A DNA stretch of 64,000 nt from Marinobacter sp. S6332 (lineage in GTDB: Bacteria; Pseudomonadota; Gammaproteobacteria; Pseudomonadales; Oleiphilaceae). The stretch spans positions 124,001-188,000 of the forward strand of contig NZ_JALKAP010000003.1 of the NCBI RefSeq assembly GCF_023016045.1. The letters are read 5' to 3'. Below are positions 16,917-25,786 of the stretch, one piece after another. The notes beneath the pieces were generated by a model. It was not told where the DNA came from and searched no databases. It was given only the letters and a program-made list of their open reading frames with translations. Numbering within the stretch: the stretch's first letter is position 1; every line of letters begins with the position of its first letter. The position numbers and the translations under genes are program-made.

Positions 16917-17707
16917 ATGCTAATACAGATGGCGAAAAGCCAAGCCATCAAAGCACCACGGCACACCAGCCCGAGATGCCTCTTGTTGAGCACCTGTTGG
17001 AACTTCGTAACCGGCTGCTGAAAATGGTTCTGGCGGTGGTTATTTGTTTTGCGGCCATCTACCCCTTTGCCAACGAATTGTACCTTTGGTTATCAGAGCC
17101 TATTCGGTCATTGCTGCCGATTGGCCAGACCATGATCGCAACGGACATCACCTCGCCGTTTTTCGCACCCTTGAAGCTGGCGCTGTTTTTATCGGTTTTC
17201 GCCGCCATTCCAATCATTCTTTATCAGCTTTGGAGCTTTGTTGCGCCAGGGCTTTATGCCCATGAAAAGCGGCTCGCTTTTCCGTTGCTCTTTACGTCGG
17301 TCATTCTCTTTTATCTGGGCGCCGCTTTTGCGTATTTCGTGGTGTTCCCGCTGGTGTTTGGCTTTTTTACGGCCATCGGCCCAGAAGGCATTGTTGAGTT
17401 GCCAGATATCAGCAGTTATCTCAATTTCGTGCTGAAAATGTTTTTTGCGTTCGGAATCGCCTTCGAGATTCCCATTGCCACCATCTTGCTGATTCTCAGC
17501 GGCGTAACAACACCTGCAGATTTAGCAGCAAAACGGCCTTACGTGGTGGTGGGCTGCTTTGTTATTGGCATGATGCTTACGCCACCAGACATTATCTCCC
17601 AGACACTTTTGGCTGTACCCATGTGGATTCTTTTCGAACTGGGCATTTTGTTTGGCAGGCTGGCCGTGCGCGAAGTGGCAGAAACGGACGAGTCGCCCTC
17701 TGAATGA
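16913..17707 (+). CDS. tatC: Sec-independent protein translocase subunit TatC
   Basis: TatC is the six-helix membrane receptor of the Tat system. In 264 residues one sees MPLVEHLLELRNRLLK, SPFFAPLKLALFLS, LYQLWSFVAPGLYAHEKR and FGIAFEIPI, all family-typical. Its start overlaps tatB and its stop overlaps the rsmE start by four bases, so rsmE is read from the same transcript. Confidence 0.97.
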   Translation: MNANTDGEKPSHQSTTAHQPEMPLVEHLLELRNRLLKMVLAVVICFAAIYPFANELYLWLSEPIRSLLPIGQTMIATDITSPFFAPLKLALFLSVFAAIPIILYQLWSFVAPGLYAHEKRLAFPLLFTSVILFYLGAAFAYFVVFPLVFGFFTAIGPEGIVELPDISSYLNFVLKMFFAFGIAFEIPIATILLILSGVTTPADLAAKRPYVVVGCFVIGMMLTPPDIISQTLLAVPMWILFELGILFGRLAVREVAETDESPSE

Positions 17708-18423
17708 ATCTAGCCTTACTGTTTGACGAGGATTTTGTTGCCCCCGATCGCGTGGTACTTCGGGGCCGCAGGCTTGAGCATATAAAATCGATACTCGGTG
17801 CCGCTATTGGTGATCGACTGCCCGTTGGTCGAGTGAATGGTCTGATGGGGCTGGGAGAAGTGATAGCGCTCACAAACTCCGAAGCTGAATTGGTTGTTAA
17901 GCTGGATCAGCAGCCGCCTCGCCCCTTGCCTCTTACTCTGATTCTGGCCATGCCCCGGCCTAAAATGTTCCGTCGCATACTGCAAACCAGCGCCACACTG
18001 GGCATCAAAGACATTTGGCTGATCAACAGCTACAAGGTAGAAAAAAGCTTTTGGCAAACGCCATGGCTATCAGACGATAACCTGCGAGAAAACCTTACTC
18101 TTGGGCTAGAGCAAGCAAAAGACACAGCTGTGCCAAACGTGCATATTCGCAAGCTGTTCAAACCTTTTGTGGAAGATGAACTACCCGCCCTGCTAGAAGG
18201 CAAAGAAGCACTAGTTGCACACCCGGGCACACCCACGCCCTGCCCTACACACTTAAACAGGCCAGCTGCGCTGTGTATCGGGCCGGAGGGCGGGTTCACC
18301 CCCTATGAAGTGGGCAAGCTAGAAGAAGCAGGGTGCGAAAGCGTTCATTTGGGGCCGCGCATATTACGAGTTGAAACCGCCGTTCCGGTTCTTACCAGCC
18401 GGCTATTTGACGCCTGTCTGTAA
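17704..18423 (+). CDS. rsmE: 16S rRNA (uracil(1498)-N(3))-methyltransferase RsmE
   Basis: RsmE methylates U1498 of 16S rRNA. The 239-residue protein has an N-terminal PUA-like RNA-binding part and a SPOUT-type knotted methyltransferase domain with the signatures CIGPEGGFTPYEV and LGPRILRVETAVP. Position behind tatC with a four-base overlap. Ends convergently with the DUF808 gene, two bases away. Confidence 0.94.
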   Translation: MNLALLFDEDFVAPDRVVLRGRRLEHIKSILGAAIGDRLPVGRVNGLMGLGEVIALTNSEAELVVKLDQQPPRPLPLTLILAMPRPKMFRRILQTSATLGIKDIWLINSYKVEKSFWQTPWLSDDNLRENLTLGLEQAKDTAVPNVHIRKLFKPFVEDELPALLEGKEALVAHPGTPTPCPTHLNRPAALCIGPEGGFTPYEVGKLEEAGCESVHLGPRILRVETAVPVLTSRLFDACL

Positions 18424-18425
18424 TC

Positions 18426-19346
18426 TCAAGTTGTCTCTGATCTCGCTTCCCACAGCCGTATAAGGGGGGTAATCACAGCTACCAGCACAGCCCCCGCGAT
18501 AACTCCGACCAAGCCATTGGCTAGCACAGGAATCAGCATGGCCCACAAACCGCTATAATCCGCAGCGAAGAGTTCAATAGCGTTATAAACGGGCGGTACG
18601 CCGTGCACAAGAATGCCACCTCCCACCAAAAACATAGCGAGAGTGCCAACAATCGATAAGGTTTTCATAAGGTAAGGCGCAAGCCAGAGAATGCCGTCAC
18701 CGACCTTTTGCGCCAGCTCACTGTCTCTCTGGCTTAGGTAGAGGCCAACATCGTCCAGTTTCACAATCCCTGCCACCAACCCGTAAACCACTACAGTAAC
18801 ACCCACGGCCACCACAGACAGAACGGCAAACTGCATACCGATGCTCACACTGGCTACCACGCCTAGCGTGATTGCTATGATCTCTGCCGAGAGAATGAAG
18901 TCTGTCCGAATGGCACCTTTTATCTTTTGCCTCTCCAACACCCTCAAATCCACGTCCGGTTGCTTGAGAGCCTCACGACGTTCCTTTTTGTGCTGTTCGT
19001 CTTCCTTGGCATGCAAAAATTTATGGGCCAGCTTTTCAACGCCTTCAAAGCATAGGAAGCCACCGCCAAGCATCAACAAAGGCGTCACCAGCCAAGGCAT
19101 AAAGAAGCTGATAGCGACCGCAGCCGGAACAAGTATCACCTTGTTCACCATCGACCCCTTGGCAACCGCCCAAACTACCGGGAGCTCCCGGGCAGGTCTT
19201 ACACCGGTGACCTGTTGTGCGTTCAGGGCAAGGTCGTCCCCCAGCACACCCGCTGTTTTCTTTGTTGCGGCTTTTGTCATCAAAGAAACGTCGTCGAGCA
19301 AGGCTGCAATGTCATCAAGAAGTGTGAGTAGACTGGCTCCTGCCAT
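18426..19346 (-). CDS. DUF808 (YedI) family membrane protein
   Basis: A 306-residue inner-membrane protein. It starts with the family pattern [19 protein letters not shown] and contains [18 protein letters not shown] and about six hydrophobic segments (for example [16 protein letters not shown] at the end of one). Function unknown. It ends convergently against rsmE and lies downstream of the ubi hydroxylase operon on the same strand, with a 29-base gap. Confidence 0.88.
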   Translation of the reverse strand: MAGASLLTLLDDIAALLDDVSLMTKAATKKTAGVLGDDLALNAQQVTGVRPARELPVVWAVAKGSMVNKVILVPAAVAISFFMPWLVTPLLMLGGGFLCFEGVEKLAHKFLHAKEDEQHKKERREALKQPDVDLRVLERQKIKGAIRTDFILSAEIIAITLGVVASVSIGMQFAVLSVVAVGVTVVVYGLVAGIVKLDDVGLYLSQRDSELAQKVGDGILWLAPYLMKTLSIVGTLAMFLVGGGILVHGVPPVYNAIELFAADYSGLWAMLIPVLANGLVGVIAGAVLVAVITPLIRLWEARSETT

Positions 19347-19375
19347 CAGTGAGTATCCTGTGTGGTGGTGGCGGT

Positions 19376-20599
19376 TTAAAGATTAAGGCCCATGGCCTCT
19401 GCTGCAATACGGTTTTTTACCGGCCCTAGCCCATCAAGCCAGCGCATACCGGTATTTCTGAGAAGCCTGAAAGGTAACTCATCGCGACCAAATAGCTGCT
19501 TGAAACCTTCCATTGCCATCATCATGGTTAGGTTCTCGCCTTTTCGACGTCGCTGGTAGCGCGCAAGAACCAGCTCGTTCGCCGGGCTTAAACCAGACCT
19601 TTTGGCGCTGGATAACTCTTCCAGCATCACCCGAACATCACCGTATCCGAGGTTGGCACCCTGACCAGCTAAGGGGTGAATGGTGTGGCCTGCGTCACCG
19701 ATTAAGGCGAAGCCGGGCGCAATGTAATCTTTAGCGTGGCGCTGACGCAGCGGGAATGCAAAGCGCTTGGAAACCGATTCAATCGTACCAAGTTCTCTTT
19801 CGATCGCGCGCTCTAGCTCCGCAGTGAAGGTTGCATCATCTAGCGCCATAAGGCGGCGGGCTTCTTCGGTATCTTGTGACCAAACGATGGAGCAATAATG
19901 CTCATCGCCGTTTTCGGCTGCCAGCGGCAAAAAAGCCAGAGGTCCGGTTTGCGAAAACCTTTGCCAAGCTGTGTATCTATGGCTCTGGGCTGTGCGCACG
20001 GTGCATACAATCGCCTGCTGGTCGTAATCCCATTCTCGGGTAGGCAAGCCAACCCACTGCCGTAATCTGGAGTTGGCACCATCAGCCGCAATCACGAGTT
20101 GTGCGCCGAGTTTACGGCCATCGGCAAGCTCAATGCAGCGCAGGTCGCCGTCTTGAGTGCAACCGGTAACCTGCACACCATCAATCAGGTCAACATCGCT
20201 GGTTTCTACAATCTCGAACAGAGCCCTGACCAAACTGCGGTTTTCGACAATCGTCCCCAGGGCTCGGGCTTGTAATTCGGCAGCGTCAAAATGAATTCGG
20301 CCGGTTCCGTCGCCGTCCCATACAGTCATACCTTGATAGGGGCAGTGACGCCCGGTCGCTACACCGCGCCAAGCGCCCAGAGATTCGAGCAGCTGTTGGC
20401 TGGCCACAGAAATGGCGCTAACACGAGGTTCAAAATCCATTACGCCTTCAACGGGTTGGGGAGTTTTCAGCAGCGCGGCACGATCACTGCCCTCCACCAA
20501 GCCAACCGTCCAACCTTGCTTCGATAAGCCAAGAGCCATCGCGGTACCCGTCATACCACCGCCAACCACGAGGATGTCGAACACCTTGGCATCACTCAT
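19376..20599 (-). CDS. ubiI: FAD-dependent ubiquinone hydroxylase, UbiI/VisC type
   Basis: One of two paralogous FAD monooxygenases here that hydroxylate the ubiquinone ring (UbiI acts at C5). 407 residues: an FAD-binding [13 protein letters not shown] near residues 12-24, the DG region [12 protein letters not shown], and the GD motif [20 protein letters not shown]. Its start overlaps the ubiH stop by four bases. The order UPF0149-pepP-ubiH-ubiI on the minus strand matches the conserved gammaproteobacterial cluster, which supports UbiI over UbiF. Confidence 0.88.
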   Translation of the reverse strand: MSDAKVFDILVVGGGMTGTAMALGLSKQGWTVGLVEGSDRAALLKTPQPVEGVMDFEPRVSAISVASQQLLESLGAWRGVATGRHCPYQGMTVWDGDGTGRIHFDAAELQARALGTIVENRSLVRALFEIVETSDVDLIDGVQVTGCTQDGDLRCIELADGRKLGAQLVIAADGANSRLRQWVGLPTREWDYDQQAIVCTVRTAQSHRYTAWQRFSQTGPLAFLPLAAENGDEHYCSIVWSQDTEEARRLMALDDATFTAELERAIERELGTIESVSKRFAFPLRQRHAKDYIAPGFALIGDAGHTIHPLAGQGANLGYGDVRVMLEELSSAKRSGLSPANELVLARYQRRRKGENLTMMMAMEGFKQLFGRDELPFRLLRNTGMRWLDGLGPVKNRIAAEAMGLNL

Positions 20600-21861
20600 T
20601 GTTTATCACTCGCCGCTGGCCCATTGATAACCGCTCTGCGCCCGCCTATTCCCATGGCTTTGCGCGCAAACAGGCGCTTGGCGCCGGGCAACAAGTCTAG
20701 GCCCACTAACCCGGCATCTCTGGCTGCCGCAACCGGTGCCAGTGAGTGGCCAAAAATACGAATCAGTGAATCCGAGAACTGCACGGTTTGCTGCCAATCC
20801 GGATTGTGCAACTCGTGATAGCGGCGCAATATCTGAAAATCGCCCGCTGACCGACCCTGCTCTGCCGCCAACCGGAACTGCTCCACCAGAGTCATCAAAC
20901 CCCGCAAAGCCAGATTGAAGCCCTGCCCTGCAACCGGATGCAAAGCGTGGGCGGCATTGCCCACAAGCGCCACTCCGGGCCTTACAGGCTCGGCTACAGT
21001 CGTGAGTGTCAGCGGGTAATGGTTGCACTCACCTATTCGGGTAAACCGGCCTAAGCGCCAGCCAAAGCGCTCTTGGAGCCGCAAACATTTGTCGCTATCG
21101 GACATCGCCAGAACCTGCTCGAGTTCTTGATCGTTCAAGGTCCATACCAGCGCAGACTCATGTCCCGCTCTGGATGGCGACCCATGGGGCAACATGGCCA
21201 TGGGGCCCGCTTCGGTAAAACGCTCAAATGCCGTGAATTCATGGCTGTCGCTGGTGGATACGTTGGCAATGAGTGCATTCTGATTGTAGCCGTGATGGCT
21301 TGGCTGGAAGCCTAGCTTTTCTCGTAACCCGGAACGGCCGCCATCAGCCACAATCAAACATTGCGCCTTTAAGCGGCTGGTTTCGTTGCCACTTTTCAAG
21401 CTAACGCTCACACCTTGCTCGCAGGGTGTCATGTCGGTGACTTCTGCTGGCGCTTGCCATTGAACCTTTGTTTCGAGCAACTCCCGCATCAAACAAAGCC
21501 CCATCCAGCGGTTATCCACCACGTAGCCCAGAGCTTGCTGTTCATACTCTTTGGCATTTAAACGAGTGGCGCCGAAACGGCCTCTATCCGATACGTGTAT
21601 GTGCTGGATAGGCGTCGCGTGCTCCGATATCCGATGCCAAAGCCCCAGCTCTTCAAAGATCAGCCGGGAGCCCCACGCCAATGCGGTGGAGCGGGCATCG
21701 TAACTGGGCTGATAGGAATCCGGCAAAGCATCCGTCGAGAGCGGAAAAGCCTCAACCACGGTGACTCTCAACGCAGGTGCAACTCTGGCAAGTGCCAGAG
21801 CTAAGGTCGCACCCGCCAGCCCACCACCGGCAATGATCACATCGGTATCGGAATGTTTCAC
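20596..21861 (-). CDS. ubiH: 2-octaprenyl-6-methoxyphenol hydroxylase UbiH
   Basis: UbiH hydroxylates the C1 position of the ubiquinone precursor ring. 421 residues: FAD motif IIAGGGLAGATLALAL, IVADGGRSGLREKLG, and LVGNAAHALHPVAGQGFNLAL with the HPVAGQG core. It lies four bases downstream of pepP and overlaps the ubiI gene. Assignment as UbiH is by position after pepP and by the HALHPVAGQGFNL form. Confidence 0.92.
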   Translation of the reverse strand: MKHSDTDVIIAGGGLAGATLALALARVAPALRVTVVEAFPLSTDALPDSYQPSYDARSTALAWGSRLIFEELGLWHRISEHATPIQHIHVSDRGRFGATRLNAKEYEQQALGYVVDNRWMGLCLMRELLETKVQWQAPAEVTDMTPCEQGVSVSLKSGNETSRLKAQCLIVADGGRSGLREKLGFQPSHHGYNQNALIANVSTSDSHEFTAFERFTEAGPMAMLPHGSPSRAGHESALVWTLNDQELEQVLAMSDSDKCLRLQERFGWRLGRFTRIGECNHYPLTLTTVAEPVRPGVALVGNAAHALHPVAGQGFNLALRGLMTLVEQFRLAAEQGRSAGDFQILRRYHELHNPDWQQTVQFSDSLIRIFGHSLAPVAAARDAGLVGLDLLPGAKRLFARKAMGIGGRRAVINGPAASDKQ

Positions 21862-21865
21862 AGGC

Positions 21866-23185
21866 TTAATCCGCCATCAGGGCTTCAATATCGTCCACGG
21901 TCTTGGGCACACCGTGTGTCAACACCCGGCAACCCTCTTTCGTAACCACCACGTCGTCTTCGATACGAATACCAATACCGCGCCATTTTTCATCAACGTC
22001 GGTATTGTCCGGTGCGATATACAAACCCGGCTCCACGGTAAGGGCCATGCCCGGCTCAAGTAGCCGCCATGCATCCCCTACTTTGTAGTCGCCCACATCG
22101 TGTACATCCAACCCCAGCCAATGGCCGGTGCGATGCATGAAGAAGGGCTTGAAGGCTTCACTGGCTATGGCATCATCGACTGAGCCAGCTAATATACCCA
22201 GCTCAATCAACCCACTAGTGAGCACTTTCAACGCTGCTTCATGGGGATGGTTCCAGTGATTGCCCGGGCGAACGGCATCAATAGCCGCGTACTGAGCTTC
22301 CAGCACAACATCGTAAACTGCCCGCTGCTCGGGGCTGAACTTGCCACTGACCGGGAAGGTGCGGGTAATGTCAGAGGCATAACACTCCACCTCACAACCT
22401 GCATCGATAAGCACTAGATCGCCTTCTTTAAGAGGTGCTGTGTTTTCGATGTAATGCAGAATGCAGCCATTTGCACCACCGCCAACAATAGAAGGGTAGG
22501 CCGTGGAACGGGCACCATGATTCATAAAGGTATGAATCAGCTCAGCCTCAAGGTTGTACTCGTAACCACCCTTGCGGGCGCGCTTCATAGCACGGCAATG
22601 GGCTTCAGCGCTGATCTGCCCAGCTTTGGCCATGGCCTTGATTTCGGCGGCGCTTTTGTAAAGCCGGAGGTCGTGCAGAAGATGCTCCAGAGACACAAAC
22701 TCACCCGGCGGGTGCGCACCACTTTTAACCTTGCTGCGAAGCACCTTAACCCAATCCATTACCCGAGTATCAAAGCCCTGATCTTTACCTAACGGGTAAT
22801 ACACGCGGCTGCGGCCTTCGATCATACCGGGCAAAATGTCGTCGATATCTGAAATCGGGAAAGCATCGTCCAAGCCGTAGCGCTCTATCGCACCTTCTGG
22901 ACCCACAAGAAAGCCATCCCATAGCTCTTTCTCAGGATTTCGCTCTTTACAAAACAGAACGGACTCGCCGTGCTCACGGCCGGGGATCAGCGCCAAAACC
23001 GCCTCAGGCTCCCCGAAACCAGTGAGGTACTGGAAGTCGCTGTCTTGACGAAACGGGTGCAACACGTCGCGGTTGCGAACACGCTCCGGTGCAGCCGGAA
23101 TAATGGCAATGCTGTCTGGCGCCATCCGCTCCATCAACTTACGGCGGCGCTCAGCGAATTCCTTGACGGGTATAATGGACGGCAT
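21866..23185 (-). CDS. pepP: Xaa-Pro aminopeptidase PepP
   Basis: PepP removes an N-terminal residue before proline, using two metals. 439 residues from ATG 23185, chosen because GGAGA precedes it; the frame extends to 23209. The N-terminal domain has FRQDSDFQYLTGF. The catalytic creatinase-fold part has LIDAGCEVECYASDITRTFP (metal-binding Asp pair), HRTGHWLGLDVHD and VEPGLYI with the Glu ligands. In the cluster with ubiH and a UPF0149 gene. Confidence 0.94.
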   Translation of the reverse strand: MPSIIPVKEFAERRRKLMERMAPDSIAIIPAAPERVRNRDVLHPFRQDSDFQYLTGFGEPEAVLALIPGREHGESVLFCKERNPEKELWDGFLVGPEGAIERYGLDDAFPISDIDDILPGMIEGRSRVYYPLGKDQGFDTRVMDWVKVLRSKVKSGAHPPGEFVSLEHLLHDLRLYKSAAEIKAMAKAGQISAEAHCRAMKRARKGGYEYNLEAELIHTFMNHGARSTAYPSIVGGGANGCILHYIENTAPLKEGDLVLIDAGCEVECYASDITRTFPVSGKFSPEQRAVYDVVLEAQYAAIDAVRPGNHWNHPHEAALKVLTSGLIELGILAGSVDDAIASEAFKPFFMHRTGHWLGLDVHDVGDYKVGDAWRLLEPGMALTVEPGLYIAPDNTDVDEKWRGIGIRIEDDVVVTKEGCRVLTHGVPKTVDDIEALMAD

Positions 23186-23211
23186 AGGGTCTCCCGCAGT
23201 GTGTGGCATAA

Positions 23212-23811
23212 TCAGTGCAGTGTAGGCGCTTGTGATGCCGGCTTTTCCGGCGGATTGAACTCGGTGAATACGGCCAGAGCCCCGAGCCGGATGTACTCCG
23301 TAATTTCTACCAATTGCTGCTCGCTTTCTTGATCAGACTCTTGGTCTTCAGAAACCTGACTGATCGCGACCATGTCTCCGATAAGCTCGCGAATTTCCTC
23401 TGGGGCCTCGCCCAAAGACTCTCCGGCAGAGAGGGCCATGCCCTCGAGAAAGCCACGCACCCACGCCACTAGAGCCTCGAGGCGCTGGTCGATCGCATAG
23501 TCATCATCAGGCAGCAAAGGGTGAAAGCTCATATCAGCCGACTTTAAAAACGCCAGCGCCTGTTCGTAGGCCTCGTTCATGAAGACTGACAGGTCCTCGT
23601 TCTCTTCGACTGCAGTTTCCGGAAGCCCCATGTGCTCACATACCATGGCCAACCACTCATCTTCCTCGATGCGGGAGCCAGCAGCTAACCGGCCGCAAAG
23701 CGCGCCATGAAGTTCGGAAGGGTGACTAAACGCCTTATGAGCAGTAAAAACATTCGCCCAGCGCTCAAACTCAGCGGCATGAGCCGCATTGGCAGTGTCG
23801 GTTTCTGACAT
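23212..23811 (-). CDS. UPF0149 (YgfB/YecA) family protein
   Basis: A 199-residue acidic helical protein of the UPF0149 family. Seen: SHPSELHGALCGRLAAGSR, LPDDDYAIDQRLEALVAWVRGFLEGM and a Glu/Asp-rich linker near the end. YgfB-type members have been linked to regulation in Pseudomonas, but the role here is unknown. Start placed at ATG 23811; a TTG at 23823 is also in frame. It heads the minus-strand operon with pepP, ubiH and ubiI. Confidence 0.88.
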   Translation of the reverse strand: MSETDTANAAHAAEFERWANVFTAHKAFSHPSELHGALCGRLAAGSRIEEDEWLAMVCEHMGLPETAVEENEDLSVFMNEAYEQALAFLKSADMSFHPLLPDDDYAIDQRLEALVAWVRGFLEGMALSAGESLGEAPEEIRELIGDMVAISQVSEDQESDQESEQQLVEITEYIRLGALAVFTEFNPPEKPASQAPTLH

Positions 23812-24002
23812 GAACCAAGACAATCCTGTGTTGTGGAGTTAAGGCCCCATCCTAGCATTCAGGCGCTTTCAAGACACCTGCAGGTTGCTGTACGGAACAC
23901 GAAGAACAGCAATTCACAACTTATGACATGCCTGTAAATTGACCGGTATGGCACACACACTTATAGTTAGTCGCAATAACTTCAACCTATGCTGGGCACG
24001 TC

Positions 24003-24209
24003 ATGGAACAGTCCGAAGTACAAGCATTAGCGGACAAGCTGGACAAGCTGATCGAACACTGCCAAAAACTTGAGCGGGACAATGCTAATTTGAGGCAGTT
24101 GCAGGATGACTGGAACCGGGAACGGAGCCAGCTTATTCAAAAAAATGATCTTGCCAAAAACAAGATCGAAGCCATGATCGGCCGCCTTCGAGCGCTGGAG
24201 CACCATTGA
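24003..24209 (+). CDS. TIGR02449 family coiled-coil protein (ZapB-like)
   Basis: A 68-residue pure coiled-coil protein (KLDKLIEHCQKLERDN, then NKIEAMIGRLRALEHH). Family TIGR02449 proteins sit directly before zapA and resemble the cell-division protein ZapB. Its stop overlaps the zapA start (TGATG), indicating coupled translation. Confidence 0.85.
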   Translation: MEQSEVQALADKLDKLIEHCQKLERDNANLRQLQDDWNRERSQLIQKNDLAKNKIEAMIGRLRALEHH

Positions 24210-24505
24210 TGTCTAAGCCATCCACCACCGTTGAGGTGAAAATTCTCGACAAAGAGTATCTGGTCGCTTGCCCTGAAGAAGAGCAGGAAGCCCTCATACG
24301 TGCGGCCAGACATCTGGACACTAAAATGCGTGAAATTCGCACTGGTGGCAAAGTATTCGGAACTGAGCGAATCGCCGTTATGGCCGCGCTGAATATGACC
24401 CATGAATTGCTAGAGCGGGACACCATGTCCGATGCTACCAGCACTCTGCTTAAAGCCATGGACAGCAAGCTGGAAAACGCTCTCGGAGAACAGTCAAACC
24501 ACTGA
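24209..24505 (+). CDS. zapA: Cell division protein ZapA
   Basis: ZapA binds and bundles FtsZ filaments at mid-cell. 98 residues: N-terminal globular part (TVEVKILDKEYLVACPEEEQ, then LIRAARHLDTKMREIR) and a C-terminal helix used for tetramer formation (RIAVMAALNMTHELL). ATG 24209 overlaps the previous stop by one base. It is followed by the 6S RNA gene, the standard arrangement. Confidence 0.93.
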   Translation: MSKPSTTVEVKILDKEYLVACPEEEQEALIRAARHLDTKMREIRTGGKVFGTERIAVMAALNMTHELLERDTMSDATSTLLKAMDSKLENALGEQSNH

Positions 24506-24530
24506 ATTTTTAGGGATTCCCCGATAGGTG

Positions 24531-24561
24531 TTGCAATCGGCCCCGGATCTGGCCCTATAAT
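24531..24561 (+). promoter_or_regulatory. Promoter of the 6S RNA gene
   Basis: A -35-like TTGCAA at 24531-24536 and a perfect -10 TATAAT at 24556-24561, with a slightly long 19-base spacer. The predicted 6S RNA 5' end lies about eight bases downstream of the -10 box. Confidence 0.55.
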
Positions 24562-24568
24562 AGGAACA

Positions 24569-24744
24569 CTTCCTGGGCTGTTCGCAAGTCGGATTCGTCC
24601 TCGAGCCGATGCGCTTTACCCAGGTGGCTACTCTAGGGCATTGTGAGCATGTCCCCGCAGGGGGAAAGCCTAATATGTCACAGCGGCCACCGACCTTGAA
24701 CTTTGGGTTCAAGGGCCACATCCGATAACGGCAGCTCGGGAAGC
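24569..24744 (+). ncRNA. ssrS: 6S RNA
   Basis: 6S RNA mimics an open promoter and binds sigma-70 RNA polymerase in stationary phase. The region between zapA and fau shows its landmarks: a closing stem CTTCCTGGGCTG (24569-24580) pairing with CAGCTCGGGAAG near 24732-24743, CTGTTCGCAAG near the 5' end, TGAGCATG in the middle, and ACCTTGAACTTTGGGTTC near the 3' end, matching the E. coli ACCTTGAACCAAGGGTTC. The boundaries are estimated from the closing stem. Confidence 0.88.
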
Positions 24745-24750
24745 TTTATT

Positions 24751-25383
24751 TTGAGCCAGACGACCGACTCACACCTTTCTGAATCAAATTTTTCTGCTTT
24801 GTCCCGACGCGAACTACGCCAACAACTGCGTCAGCAGAGACGTTCGTTATCGCCCCAAGAGCAGGAAAAAGCCTCAATTTCTCTGGCGTTAAATCTGGCC
24901 ATGAATCCGGATTTGTACAGAGCCAGACACATAGCCATCTACCTGCCTAACGATGGCGAGATTGATCCACACCCCTATATGTCCATGGCCCGACTCAAAG
25001 GAATTCACTTCTACCTACCAGTTCTGCACCCCATCCATCCCGGCAGATTGGTCTTCAGCCCCTATTACGATGGCGTTGAACTAACCGCCAATCGCTTTGG
25101 CATACCCGAACCGGCCTTTAGCAAAGGGCTTAAGCGGCCTGCTTGGGCGCTAGACGCCGTGCTGTTTCCGTTGGTGGGGTTTGACGAGCAAGGTGGAAGG
25201 CTGGGAATGGGTGGCGGCTTTTATGATCGCACGTTTGCCTTCAGCCGCTTACGACCTAGGTTGGCACCAAAGCTGATCGGCTTGGCTCATGACTTTCAAA
25301 AAGTGGAAAGGTTACCGGTTGAGCCTTGGGATGTGCCACTCCATAGCGTGGTGACAGACAAACAGGTATATCGAGTTAAATAG
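24751..25383 (+). CDS. fau: 5-formyltetrahydrofolate cyclo-ligase
   Basis: Converts 5-formyl-THF to 5,10-methenyl-THF using ATP. 210 residues from TTG 24751. Seen: SRRELRQQLRQQRRSLS at the N-terminus, YLPNDGEIDPHPY, PLVGFDEQGGRLGMGGGFYDRTF with the ATP-binding GMGGGFYD, and LAHDFQ near the end. The frame opens at 24703 inside the 6S RNA; TTG 24751, just beyond the RNA, is the more sensible start. 6S RNA and fau are often co-transcribed. Confidence 0.9.
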   Translation: MSQTTDSHLSESNFSALSRRELRQQLRQQRRSLSPQEQEKASISLALNLAMNPDLYRARHIAIYLPNDGEIDPHPYMSMARLKGIHFYLPVLHPIHPGRLVFSPYYDGVELTANRFGIPEPAFSKGLKRPAWALDAVLFPLVGFDEQGGRLGMGGGFYDRTFAFSRLRPRLAPKLIGLAHDFQKVERLPVEPWDVPLHSVVTDKQVYRVK

Positions 25384-25394
25384 CGAGGTCGCTG

Positions 25395-25565
25395 TTACCG
25401 ATTTAACGGCGCTTTGGCCATGTACTCGGAGTCGGCTGAGATAGAGTTTTTTGTGGTGGACGAGGAACGCTCTTCCGAGGCCTGAAGCGAGGTAAATCCG
25501 GTAATTACGAGGCCGACAGCAAAAATCAGCACAACAGCCCGGATAATATCTGGCTTGCCACCCAT
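25395..25565 (-). CDS. Small single-helix membrane protein
   Basis: A 56-residue protein too short for usual ORF cut-offs. ATG 25565 is preceded on the minus strand by CAGGGA. It reads MGGKPDIIRAVVLIFAVGL at the N-terminus, giving one membrane or signal-type helix (AVVLIFAVGLVITGFTSL), then a polar Ser/Thr-rich tail (SSSTTKNSISADSEYMA). It ends convergently, 11 bases from the fau stop. No family recognised. The clean start, helix and lack of a competing gene on the other strand support it. Confidence 0.6.
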   Translation of the reverse strand: MGGKPDIIRAVVLIFAVGLVITGFTSLQASEERSSSTTKNSISADSEYMAKAPLNR

Positions 25566-25747
25566 GACGCGTATCCCTGTTCAAAAATAAGATTAAATCT
25601 GCGGAAAATCAGTTAGCTATTCTTGTTTTCAAGAATTAGACGAAAGACTAACACGCATCTTGAATTTTACAATTTTTAACAGATTAAAGTTCAGTAAGAA
25701 AAACAATGGCTAACGGGGAATACCTGAAGGTCATAACTGCGAAGAAC

Positions 25748-25772
25748 CAGCCCAGCGCTATTGCCCGGGCTG
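25748..25772 (-). terminator. Probable terminator of ilvA
   Basis: Just downstream of the ilvA stop on the minus strand lies a hairpin with arms CAGCCC/GGGCTG and further pairing inside, followed by a short GGTTCTTC tract. The T run is weak, so termination strength is uncertain. Confidence 0.45.
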
Positions 25773-25786
25773 ATCAACTGAGCGGC

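Noticed and set aside
25312..25584. 90-codon minus-strand frame near fau
   Set aside because: It overlaps the end of fau and is in the wrong frame. The adjacent frame (25395-25565) gives a better small membrane protein.
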